Shown piece by piece: positions 1 through 6,141 of a stretch of 14,879 nt of DNA. The stretch is from contig JAICSD010000055.1 of assembly GCA_025937075.1 (NCBI GenBank), positions 1 to 14,879 of the forward strand, read 5' to 3'. Below the pieces are notes generated by a model. It searched no databases. It saw only the letters and a list, made by a program, of their open reading frames with translations, and was not told where the DNA came from. Numbering within the stretch: the first letter of the stretch is position 1; each line of letters opens with the position of its first letter. Both the position numbers and the translations under genes were made by a program. This DNA comes from Vicinamibacteria bacterium (lineage in GTDB: Bacteria; Acidobacteriota; Vicinamibacteria; Vicinamibacterales; 2-12-FULL-66-21).

Positions 1-594
1 CTCCGTCGAGCTGCTCGTGCCGTCGGGGATCCCGTTGTAGACCCCCATCGCGTACGAAACCTTCGCGTCGGCGAGGTCGCCCTGGACGGCCACGCCGATG
101 TCGCGGTTCGGCACGAGACTCGAAGCCAGCGAGCGCTCCGGAAACAGGAGATAGGCATCGCCCTGGAGCACCTCGTAGCCGATTGGGGTCTTGTCCTTGC
201 CGATGCGTACACGAAGTCGAGGCGAGAAGCGCATCGTGAAGTACGCGTCTTGTACGACGGACTTGCCGCTCCCGAAATCGGGCATGATTTTGAACTCGAA
301 ATACTTCGCGATCTGGCCCGTGAAGGTCGGCCGGGCCTTGCGCAACGTGAACGTATTGACGATCGGGTTCGGGTCGTCCGTGGAGAACCGGCCATCGGTT
401 TGCGCCACCATGCCGAACGTCAAACGATTGTCCCGATCGTCGGACTCGATGAAGAACCCTCCATCGAAACCGACGCGGATCGTTGCGGGCTTGCCAGTCG
501 CAGGTTGGCCGTCGACGGTCTGGCCCAAGGCAAGCCTCGGGACGATCACCACGGCGATCACAATCACGGCAGCAGAGCGCGCGGAGCGGAACAC
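1..594 (-). CDS. Phosphate-selective porin O/P-like outer membrane protein (3' end outside window)
   Basis: A minus-strand frame is open from the window edge to about position 594 and codes for roughly 198 residues. I see a hydrophobic signal-like N-terminus (AAVIVIAVVIVPRLALGQ), then a porin-type start: IRVGFDGGFFIESDDRDNRL, FGMVAQTDGRF, VNTFTLRKARPTFTGQIAKY, FEFKIMPDFGSG, DAYFTMRFSPRLRVRIGKDK, and LVPNRDIGVAVQGDL with YAMGVYNGIPDG. This pattern (RKARP, strand-rich segment, RIGKDKTPIGYE, NRDIGV) is typical of the OprO/OprP porin family, which forms anion channels in the outer membrane. There is no in-frame ATG near the signal peptide. I chose GTG at 594; a TTG at 624 would add ten residues. 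Neither has a clear Shine-Dalgarno. The gene is divergent from the sigma-54 activator. Substrate specificity (phosphate, pyrophosphate or other) cannot be told from this part. Confidence 0.82.
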   Translation of the reverse strand, partial: MFRSARSAAVIVIAVVIVPRLALGQTVDGQPATGKPATIRVGFDGGFFIESDDRDNRLTFGMVAQTDGRFSTDDPNPIVNTFTLRKARPTFTGQIAKYFEFKIMPDFGSGKSVVQDAYFTMRFSPRLRVRIGKDKTPIGYEVLQGDAYLLFPERSLASSLVPNRDIGVAVQGDLADAKVSYAMGVYNGIPDGTSSSTE

Positions 595-701
595 GCCAGC
601 GCTTTGTGCAAGAGTGAACCCCAACCGACAGGTGAGGAATTTCGCGCGAATCCTTCGACTGGAGCCGTGGCCCGTCTTATATTCTGGTTCTTGACATCTG
701 T

Positions 702-1808
702 ATGAAGCAGAATATCTATGTTATGTCACAGACTTTTCGCAGCCGCGACGAGGCGCCGGCACTCTCCGAGCACCTGATCGGCAGCAGCGCGGGGGTCGCG
801 ACCGAACGCCTCATCGGTGGTGACACGGGGCTCGCGGCGGTGATGGGGCGCGCGCGCATCGTCGCGCGAAGCAACGCTCCCGTGCTTCTGTTCGGCGAGA
901 CGGGAACGGGAAAGGAAATCATCGCCCGGGCGATCCACGAGCATTCGACGTTCCGTCGCGGCCCGTTCCGGCGCGTGAACTGCGGCGCCATTTCCCCGGA
1001 GCTGATCGACTCGGAGCTGTTCGGCCACGAGGCAGGGGCGTTCACCGGCGCGGTGGGACGCCGCAAGGGGTGGTTCGAGCAGGCAAACGGGGGAACGTTG
1101 TTCCTGGATGAAGTGGGCGAACTGGCGCCCGCCGCACAGGTGCGGCTGCTGCGCGTCGTGCAGGAGGGCGAAGTGATGCGCGTCGGCGGGGAGCGTCCCG
1201 TTCGGGTGAACGTGCGCCTCGTCGCGGCGACGCACCGCGACCTGCCGTCGATGGTGGAGGCGCAGACGTTTCGGGAGGACCTCTATTACCGCCTGTCGGT
1301 GTTCCCGATCGTGATTCCGCCTCTACGGGATCGCCCCAGCGACATTCGAGCCTTCGCCGAGTACTTTGCCGAACGTGCCGCGAACCGGTTCGGCGTGCGG
1401 CCCGTGCCGATGTCCGACGACGACGTCCGTCTGCTGAGCGAATATGGATGGCCGGGAAACGTGCGCGAGATGGCGGCGGTCATGGATCGCGCTGTTCTCG
1501 TTGGACAAGGTCGGACGCTGGACATCGCCGCCGCACTTGGCCAGAGCCCCGTCCCGATGGCTTACGATCAGCCCGTACGCGCGCCTTCTCCATCTCGCTC
1601 GATCGAGCCGCTCGACGAGGTGATCAGGCGCCACATCGAGGCGGCTCTCCGGCAGACGCAGGGTCGCATCGAGGGTCCGCATGGGGCCGCGCGCCTGCTC
1701 CGGATCAACCCACACACGCTGCGCAGCCGGATGCGCAAGCTGAAGATCAGTTGGCGCGCGTTTCGACCGGCGACTGGCCGCCAGAATCAGCGTCTCAACG
1801 GACGCTGA
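702..1808 (+). CDS. Sigma-54-dependent transcriptional activator lacking a sensory domain
   Basis: The 368-residue protein is an AAA+ enhancer-binding protein that would remodel sigma-54 RNA polymerase. Seen directly: Walker A GETGTGKE (65-72), the sigma-54 contact loop GAFTGA intact (112-117), Walker B TLFLDEVGEL (132-141), the arginine-rich segment FREDLYYRLSVFPIVIPPLR (190-209), sensor II GWPGNVREM (249-257), and a C-terminal Fis-type helix-turn-helix at about 305-350. Only about 40 residues precede the ATPase, so there is no receiver, PAS or GAF domain. It resembles the stand-alone PspF layout, although the AAA sequence is of the general FhlA/NtrC type. The start is uncertain: ATG at 702 gives the longest form, and an in-frame ATG at 723 (MSQTFRS) is possible; neither has a good ribosome site. 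It lies head-to-head with the porin gene and 71 bp upstream of a beta-propeller gene, so it may control either; that is inference. Confidence 0.93.
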   Translation: MKQNIYVMSQTFRSRDEAPALSEHLIGSSAGVATERLIGGDTGLAAVMGRARIVARSNAPVLLFGETGTGKEIIARAIHEHSTFRRGPFRRVNCGAISPELIDSELFGHEAGAFTGAVGRRKGWFEQANGGTLFLDEVGELAPAAQVRLLRVVQEGEVMRVGGERPVRVNVRLVAATHRDLPSMVEAQTFREDLYYRLSVFPIVIPPLRDRPSDIRAFAEYFAERAANRFGVRPVPMSDDDVRLLSEYGWPGNVREMAAVMDRAVLVGQGRTLDIAAALGQSPVPMAYDQPVRAPSPSRSIEPLDEVIRRHIEAALRQTQGRIEGPHGAARLLRINPHTLRSRMRKLKISWRAFRPATGRQNQRLNGR

Positions 1809-1879
1809 TCGTGCCCGCAACGACCGCGTCCGTCGCGCGCGTCTTTGGATGCCAGGATCGCGGGGAAAGCGAGGATTGT

Positions 1880-2857
1880 ATGCGCGGTTGGATGGTGGGC
1901 CTGATGGCCATTTCGATGGTTCACTCCGGGGCAGCGCAGCAACCAGTGGCGCTTCTGCGCACGATTGATTTGCCAGGCGTCGACGGTCGCATCGATCACC
2001 TGGCCTTCGATCCCGCAACGGGTCGCCTGTACGTTGCCGCGCTGGGCAACAATACCGTCGAAGTTCTCGACACGAAGGAAGGGACTCACATCAGGAGTCT
2101 GGGAGGATTTCGCGAACCGCAGGGAATCGGCATCGTGACGGCGGCAAGGGCAGTTGCCGTTGCCAATGGCGCGGGCAGCGGAGTGCAGATGATGAGCGCC
2201 GACGACTATCGACTGGGCGCAACGATTCGACTGGGTGACGATGCCGACAACGTCCGATACGACGCAGCGGCGCGCCGCGTGTATGTCGGTTACGGAAGTG
2301 GTGCGCTCGCGTCCATTGATGCTTCGGGGGGGAAAGTGCTCGGTGAGGTCACACTCGCGGGCCATCCGGAATCATTTCAGCTCGAGCACTCCGGCACGAG
2401 GGCCTTTGTGAACGTGCCCACGGCCGGCCAGATTGCGGTCATCGATCGAGGATCCTTGAAAGTGGTCGCGACATGGCGGGTGACGACGGCGACGTCGAAT
2501 TTCCCCATGGCGCTCGACGAGCCGAACCACAGGCTGTTTGTCGGATGCCGCCGGCCCGCGAAGGTGCTGGTCTTCGATACGACCTCAGGCAAGGAAGTCA
2601 CTTCGTTCGACATCGTCGGCGACACGGACGATCTCTTCTACGATGCTGCACGAAAGCGTCTGTACGTGTCGGGCGGAGAGGGGTACCTCGATGTCGTCCA
2701 GGACGAGGGCAACAGGTTCTCCAGAATCGCGCACTTGCCGACGGCGCCGGGAGCTCGCACGTCGCTGTTCGTTGCGGACCAGGCGCGTCTGTACGTTGCC
2801 GTGCCGCATCGTGGGGCTCAGAAGGCAGAGGTTCGTGTCTTCGTCACAGGGCCGTAG
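1880..2857 (+). CDS. Exported YVTN-type beta-propeller protein
   Basis: The 325-residue protein starts at ATG 1880 with GAGG five bases upstream, giving a convincing signal peptide (MRGWMVGLMAISMVHSGAAQ). The mature part is built of roughly 40-residue blade-like repeats with the pattern FDPATGRLYVAALGNNTVEV, YDAAARRVYVGYGSGALASI, LDEPNHRLFVGCRRPAKVLV and YDAARKRLYVSGGEGYLDVV. This is the look of the YVTN/cytochrome cd1-type seven-bladed propeller superfamily, which usually acts in the periplasm or at the surface as a binding or assembly scaffold. No catalytic motif or haem site is visible. It follows the sigma-54 activator by 71 bp on the same strand and could share its transcript. A longer frame runs upstream to 1448 but only as a shadow of the activator gene. 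Ligand and role are unknown. Confidence 0.85.
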   Translation: MRGWMVGLMAISMVHSGAAQQPVALLRTIDLPGVDGRIDHLAFDPATGRLYVAALGNNTVEVLDTKEGTHIRSLGGFREPQGIGIVTAARAVAVANGAGSGVQMMSADDYRLGATIRLGDDADNVRYDAAARRVYVGYGSGALASIDASGGKVLGEVTLAGHPESFQLEHSGTRAFVNVPTAGQIAVIDRGSLKVVATWRVTTATSNFPMALDEPNHRLFVGCRRPAKVLVFDTTSGKEVTSFDIVGDTDDLFYDAARKRLYVSGGEGYLDVVQDEGNRFSRIAHLPTAPGARTSLFVADQARLYVAVPHRGAQKAEVRVFVTGP

Positions 2858-3112
2858 GACAGGTCTCCGATTATCCGGCTAGCGTCCTGCCCGCTCAGCC
2901 GCGAGCGGCGCGCTTCAATTTCGTCGCGCCACGCGTCGATTGCAGCAACCTGTTACGCCGTCTCATGGTTGGAAATTTTACCCGGATGGCTTGCCGTAGC
3001 GCGCAACCGATCTCGCGTGAGTTTGAAAGTTTGCGCGCCCGGCAGGACTCGGTCTGCGTGAGCCGAAGGCGAAGCAGACGCAAGAGCGTCGCGAGCGTGG
3101 CCCGCTTGCGAA
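2858..3112. other. Gene-free stretch between beta-propeller gene and tRNA relic
   Basis: I find no convincing gene here. Just after the propeller gene is a small GCCG-CGAG-CGGC hairpin (2898-2909) followed by a modest T-rich run, a weak terminator candidate. Around 3054-3079 there is an inverted repeat, GTCTGC...GCAGAC, with an inner GCC-GAA-GGC. The minus-strand frames that cross this region read through the tRNA relic and look like artefactual translations of it. The block CGTGGCCCGCTTGCGA (3096-3111) resembles one beside the intact tRNA-Arg. Confidence 0.5.
3033..3049 (-). repeat. 17-nt exact copy of the tRNA-Arg 3' acceptor region
   Basis: GCGCGCCCGGCAGGACT at this position is identical to 4054-4070, which covers two bases of the CCA, the discriminator, the acceptor 3' strand and part of the T-arm of the intact tRNA-Arg. 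It is in the same orientation as the intact gene and the 45-bp relic. It is short enough that chance cannot be wholly excluded, but three same-orientation matches to one tRNA end within about 1 kb favour repeated integration at this tRNA. Confidence 0.55.
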
Positions 3113-3157
3113 TGGCGCGCTCGGAAGGACTCGAACCTGCGACCCTCGGCTTAGAAG
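3113..3157 (-). pseudogene. Truncated tRNA-Arg 3' half; putative attachment-site copy
   Basis: These 45 bp match 4052-4096, the 3' half of the intact tRNA-Arg from the anticodon loop to CCA, with three mismatches (3121, 3125, 3132). The 25 bases nearest the anticodon are identical. Similarity stops abruptly inside the anticodon loop, after TTAGAAG, so no 5' half, D-arm or full anticodon stem is present and no working tRNA can be made. The relic is a direct repeat of the intact gene. A repeat from anticodon loop to 3' end is the classic form of a tyrosine-integrase att site. Confidence 0.8.
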
Positions 3158-3256
3158 CTCGCCGAAAGAGGGCGACACGGGACAACGCGACGCCGCCGCC
3201 CCAATGTTTTCGGGCTATTCCGATCGCGTGAGACTACCCGACAACACCTCGAGTAG

Positions 3257-3273
3257 CGGCAGATTGTCTGCCG
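3257..3273 (-). terminator. Hairpin downstream of the DUF2442 gene, possible terminator
   Basis: CGGCAGA-TTG-TCTGCCG is a perfect 7-bp stem with a 3-nt loop, 13 bp past the stop codon of the DUF2442 gene. No T-run follows on the minus strand, so it is not a textbook intrinsic terminator and could instead be a protein-binding palindrome. Confidence 0.35.
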
Positions 3274-3285
3274 TTGTCAGTCGAA

Positions 3286-3600
3286 TCAGCCAGCCGCGCG
3301 ATCCTCCAACTGGGGCCGCCCCCACCTGCGGGCGCGTGTGGCGAGTTCCTCCGAGACGTTCGGCCAATCGTGCAGCGTGCTCGGATCGAAGTCCGCGCCG
3401 TTAGGCCATACGAGCGTTCCAGCTTCCGAATCCAGGACGACGCGATTGAACACGTCAACGTCCTGAAGCGGACCGAAGAGGGGGCCATGCAGCACGGGCC
3501 GAAAATCGATGTGCTGCTGAGTCCCGTCACTGAAGCGCACGCCGAGTTGGTGCGGTCCAATCAGTTCGAAGCCGATGACACGGACGATTGAATGTCGCAT
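3286..3600 (-). CDS. DUF2442 family protein
   Basis: From ATG 3600 the product has 104 residues: MRHSIVRVIGFELIGPHQ, then LGVRFSDGTQQHIDF, LHGPLFGPLQDVDVFNRVVL and GTLVWPNGADFDPSTLHDW. This is the DUF2442 signature, in which a protein's sequence or structure is obeyed by a short DG.. segment followed by W.NG.D(F/L)...L. DUF2442 proteins are small, of unknown biochemical role, and are very often encoded next to DUF4160 proteins; the pair has been treated as toxin-antitoxin-like. I chose ATG 3600 because it overlaps the upstream stop (TGATG, 3602-3598) with GAGGTG just before it, giving translational coupling. A longer frame to 3738 has no support. The extra C-terminal tail (SEELATRARRW...) is basic. 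Function as antitoxin is inference. Confidence 0.85.
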   Translation of the reverse strand: MRHSIVRVIGFELIGPHQLGVRFSDGTQQHIDFRPVLHGPLFGPLQDVDVFNRVVLDSEAGTLVWPNGADFDPSTLHDWPNVSEELATRARRWGRPQLEDRAAG

Positions 3601-3869
3601 CACCTCAATGGGTCGATCTTGACCGGTGGCTGGCCGGATTGCAAGAGCGCCCAGTCGTACTCCAGTTCGGCCCGATGGATTTCCACCCAGGCTGCGACGA
3701 GGCGTTCCTGCGGCTTCGGCAATCCGCCCCCAAGGCACTCGATTGTGTCGATGGCGAAAACGCCCACGTGCTCCTGGTAGTACGCATGGAAATCAGGTCG
3801 ATGGTGGGACTCGCCGGCTTCGAGATACATCCGGATGATGATTCCGAAGAATCGCGAGAGTTCCGGCAC
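3600..3869 (-). CDS. DUF4160 family protein, partner of DUF2442
   Basis: The 89-residue product reads MPELSRFFGIIIRMYLEAGE, then HHRPDFHAYYQEHVGVFAID and later PKPQERLVAAWVEIHRAELE. The block SRFFGIIIRMY followed by H..PHFHA-like HRPDFHAYY is the DUF4160 hallmark. DUF4160 proteins are small and found beside DUF2442 in many plasmid and island settings; a toxin-antitoxin-like role has been proposed, not proven here. The start is GTG 3869 with AAGGTAGG a few bases upstream. Its stop shares one base with the DUF2442 start, so the two form a minimal operon. About 180 bp separate it from the tRNA-Arg 3' end, leaving room for its own promoter, though I see no strong -35/-10 pair. Confidence 0.85.
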   Translation of the reverse strand: MPELSRFFGIIIRMYLEAGESHHRPDFHAYYQEHVGVFAIDTIECLGGGLPKPQERLVAAWVEIHRAELEYDWALLQSGQPPVKIDPLR

Positions 3870-3984
3870 CGACCTACCTTAGCAACGACGTCACTAGGAA
3901 CCGCGGGCTCTAATATCAACGCTCGTCGGCAGCGGTCCATTCGAAACGATTGGGTATGCAGCGGTCGACTTCGGTCTGTTCGAT

Positions 3985-4017
3985 CTGCCAGGGAACTAGT
4001 CGCCTCTGGCCTGGCAG
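3985..4017. repeat. Inverted repeat CTGCCAGG / CCTGGCAG between tRNA-Arg and DUF4160 gene
   Basis: Perfect 8-bp arms (3985-3992 and 4010-4017) are separated by 17 bp. The repeat sits upstream of the DUF4160/DUF2442 operon and 35 bp from the tRNA 3' end. It could be an operator for the pair, arm sites of the supposed element, or a hairpin ending the tRNA transcript; no T-run follows. Confidence 0.4.
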
Positions 4018-4051
4018 CCGTAGCTCGCTTGCGATCTCCCAGACCGGAGGC

Positions 4052-4128
4052 TGGCGCGCCCGGCAGGACTTGAACCTGCGACCCTCGGCTTAGAAGGCCG
4101 ATGCTCTATCCAACTGAGCTACGGGCGC
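4052..4128 (-). tRNA. tRNA-Arg (anticodon TCT)
   Basis: Read on the minus strand, the gene begins GCGCCCGTAGCTCAG and ends CGGGCGC-G-CCA, with CCA encoded. The acceptor stem GCGCCCG/CGGGCGC pairs fully. The anticodon stem TCGGC/GCCGA encloses the loop CTTCTAA with anticodon TCT, reading AGA. The T-loop sequence GGTTCAAGTCC is canonical. The length is 77 nt. The copy is intact and its 3' half is duplicated about 0.94 kb away. Confidence 0.97.
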
Positions 4129-4153
4129 GGAGATCACATCGTACAGCAATCTC

Positions 4154-6046
4154 CTACCGCACGTGGATCGGTAGCCGCGCGAGCAGCACGCCCACTGCAG
4201 TCTCGACGTCGAGCCGCAACTCCTGCGGCGAGTCGGGGACGAACTCGAAATCGTAGGTCTCGCCGTTGCCCATCTGAATGACGGACGGCCCCGCGATCGC
4301 CTGATCGCCGGGCAAGTCCATCCCATCCTTCGCGAGGGCGCGCCACGTGAGCAGGCCGTCGCCACGCAGCAGCATGCGCATCGAGGGGCGGAACACGTGG
4401 ATGTTGATGAAGCGCAGACGGTAACGATCGCCGGCCTTCATCTCGAGCGCGCGCGGCATCAAGGCGCCATTGATCAGCACCACGCCCGAATCGGCGGTGC
4501 GCCGCGGCACGGAGACCACCAGGACGATATCGTGCGTTGGATCGTAGCGGGCCGGATCGTCGACGACGAGCAGCGGCCCGTTCAGACCGGCCTGCTGCTG
4601 GCGCATCTCGTCGACGTGCGTGTGATAGATGAACGTGCCCGATCGCGGCGGCGTGAAGCGTGCCTCGAACGAGGCGCCGGGCTGGATCGCAGGCGCGATC
4701 CGGTTGCCGTCGCCGGCAAATCCCGCCACGCCGTCGTAGTAGCTTTCCAGCTCGATGCCGTGCCAATGGATACCCGTCGCCTCGGGCAGCTGGTTGACGA
4801 CCGTGATGCTGACCGGCTCGCCGCGTTTCAGCACAATCGTCGGACTCGGAACATACGGCGGCGCCGCGGAAGTCGCCGCGTTTCCATCCTCCAGCGTGAA
4901 GCCGTACGCGGGCTCTTCGGGCGTTCCACCAGCGTCGACGCGCGCGACGAGGCGCAGCATCCGCCGCTTCCCGGCGTCTGGCGCGGACGCGCTCTCCGCC
5001 TTCGGACGCACCGTGATACCCACTACCGGACCCGACATCATTTCGAGCGCGTGATTCGAGACGTGATGACTCGCGGGCCGCGAGGTCCCATCGATCGGCA
5101 GGGCGGCAGCAATGTGCGCGGTGTCGTGGCAGTGGAACAGCCAGTTGCCTGGCCTGGTCGGCACCCATGTGAACGTCATCGTCCGCCCGGGCGCCATTCG
5201 TTCCGTGTTGGCGAGGTGCGGCGAACCGTCGGGTGGAAAAGTCGTCTCGGTATTCCCGTCGCCGCGGCTGTCGACGTTGAAGTAGAAGCCGTGCAGGTGC
5301 ATCGGATGGACGGCGGCGCCCGCGTTGATGACGCGGACGTGCACCGTGTCGCCGACCTCATAGCTCAATCGTTCGGTATGCGGCCACGATTTCCCGTTCA
5401 TCACCATCCGGTTCGCGACGCCGAGCGGGATGACGCCGTTTGGCCCCGCCTGCGCCCACACGCCAATCACGAAGACGCGTTCGTCTCGCGGGACACGATC
5501 CCGAGGCTCCACGAGAAGCGCGCCTGAGAGTTGCGAGTCGCGCGCGAGACGCTCGATGATCGACGCGCCGTTCGTCGCGCCCCAGTAGTAATACGTGCCG
5601 GGCGTGGTCGCGGTGAAACGGACTTCACGAACCTCCCCAGGGGCGATGGTGATGGGATCGGAGGCGGCGGGCTCGCGACCGGACAACCCGTGGAACACCA
5701 GCGGTTCGCGGTCGGAGCGATTGCGGACGAACGCTCTGACCTCGGTGCCCTCGACAACGCGGATCATCGGACCGGGAACCTGCAGCGGCCCGCCCTCGAG
5801 CCCAAACGCGCGCACGCGAAGGCCAGGATCGGTGTCCGCATCCGGATGCCACTCCCCTTCGCGCGCTTCGAGGCGCAGCGTCAGGGTCGTACCCTCGAGA
5901 GTTCCGGCAGCAGCGCGATTGTCATTGATCGCGATTCGCTCGACGGAACCAGCCTGCGCGCGCACATCGGCCGCGACAGACGGCGATACGCGCACGAAGA
6001 GCGACAGGAACAGGAGAGAAACGATAGAGCCGCGCACGGGTGACAT
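4154..6046 (-). CDS. Four-domain multicopper oxidase with permuted copper-site order
   Basis: The 630-residue exported protein has a signal peptide (SLLFLSLFVRVSPSVA) and starts at ATG 6046 after GGAGGG. It would oxidise a metal or organic substrate in the periplasm using type-1 and trinuclear copper sites. Motifs in order: a degenerate first domain (VFHGLSG at about 117, TYYYWGATNG at 151) that lacks the usual histidine pairs; HPMHLHGFYF (247) and WLFHCHDTAHIAAAL (302), giving the type-1 cysteine and histidines with leucine at the axial position; then IHWHG (426) and FIYHTHVDEM (472); then a last domain where the histidine motif is replaced by HVFRPSMRMLL (550). All eight trinuclear histidines are present, but HPxHLH/HCH precede HWHG/HxH, the reverse of ordinary laccases. 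The stop lies 25 bp from tRNA-Arg. The gene follows the B3 hydrolase gene by 95 bp on the same strand. The substrate is unknown. Confidence 0.9.
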   Translation of the reverse strand: MSPVRGSIVSLLFLSLFVRVSPSVAADVRAQAGSVERIAINDNRAAAGTLEGTTLTLRLEAREGEWHPDADTDPGLRVRAFGLEGGPLQVPGPMIRVVEGTEVRAFVRNRSDREPLVFHGLSGREPAASDPITIAPGEVREVRFTATTPGTYYYWGATNGASIIERLARDSQLSGALLVEPRDRVPRDERVFVIGVWAQAGPNGVIPLGVANRMVMNGKSWPHTERLSYEVGDTVHVRVINAGAAVHPMHLHGFYFNVDSRGDGNTETTFPPDGSPHLANTERMAPGRTMTFTWVPTRPGNWLFHCHDTAHIAAALPIDGTSRPASHHVSNHALEMMSGPVVGITVRPKAESASAPDAGKRRMLRLVARVDAGGTPEEPAYGFTLEDGNAATSAAPPYVPSPTIVLKRGEPVSITVVNQLPEATGIHWHGIELESYYDGVAGFAGDGNRIAPAIQPGASFEARFTPPRSGTFIYHTHVDEMRQQQAGLNGPLLVVDDPARYDPTHDIVLVVSVPRRTADSGVVLINGALMPRALEMKAGDRYRLRFINIHVFRPSMRMLLRGDGLLTWRALAKDGMDLPGDQAIAGPSVIQMGNGETYDFEFVPDSPQELRLDVETAVGVLLARLPIHVR

Positions 6047-6088
6047 GCCGCCCTCCGCTGGTCAGAGACTCGGAATGGGGAGTGCGGC

Positions 6089-6103
6089 AGTTGTAGCACA
6101 ACT
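6089..6103. promoter_or_regulatory. Inverted repeat upstream of the multicopper oxidase gene
   Basis: AGTTGTAGCACAACT has perfect 6-bp arms around a 3-bp centre, 43 bp before the oxidase start codon. Its spacing matches the palindrome in the nearby divergent promoter. It may be an operator; the binding protein is unknown. Confidence 0.4.
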
Positions 6104-6141
6104 TCTGCGAGCCGGACGAGAATTCGGCGGGCGCGCGACGC

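Larger units (their letters stand above)
3113..4096. mobile_element. Putative ~0.94-kb tRNA-Arg-associated mini-island carrying a DUF4160/DUF2442 pair
   Basis: Direct repeats of the tRNA-Arg 3' half bound this segment (3113-3157 and 4052-4096). The intact tRNA is at one end and the truncated copy at the other, as expected after site-specific integration downstream of a tRNA. The only genes inside are a coupled DUF4160/DUF2442 pair. No integrase, excisionase or transposase is present, so the element would be a non-autonomous unit or the remnant of a larger deleted island. A simple partial tandem duplication of the tRNA with later insertion between the copies is the alternative. Confidence 0.55.

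Noticed and set aside
600..624. Possible sigma-54 promoter (GG...TTGCA) for the porin on the minus strand
   Set aside because: The -24 half is poor and the implied transcript start would fall almost on the chosen start codon.
2895..3185. Minus-strand frames of 66-96 residues over the tRNA relic
   Set aside because: They translate the tRNA-Arg relic (SKPRVAGSSPSERA-type peptides are a known artefact of reading tRNA ends) and show no protein character.
4397..5527. 376-residue plus-strand frame opposite the multicopper oxidase
   Set aside because: It is a shadow of a gene with all copper motifs; the residues are low-complexity and match no family pattern.
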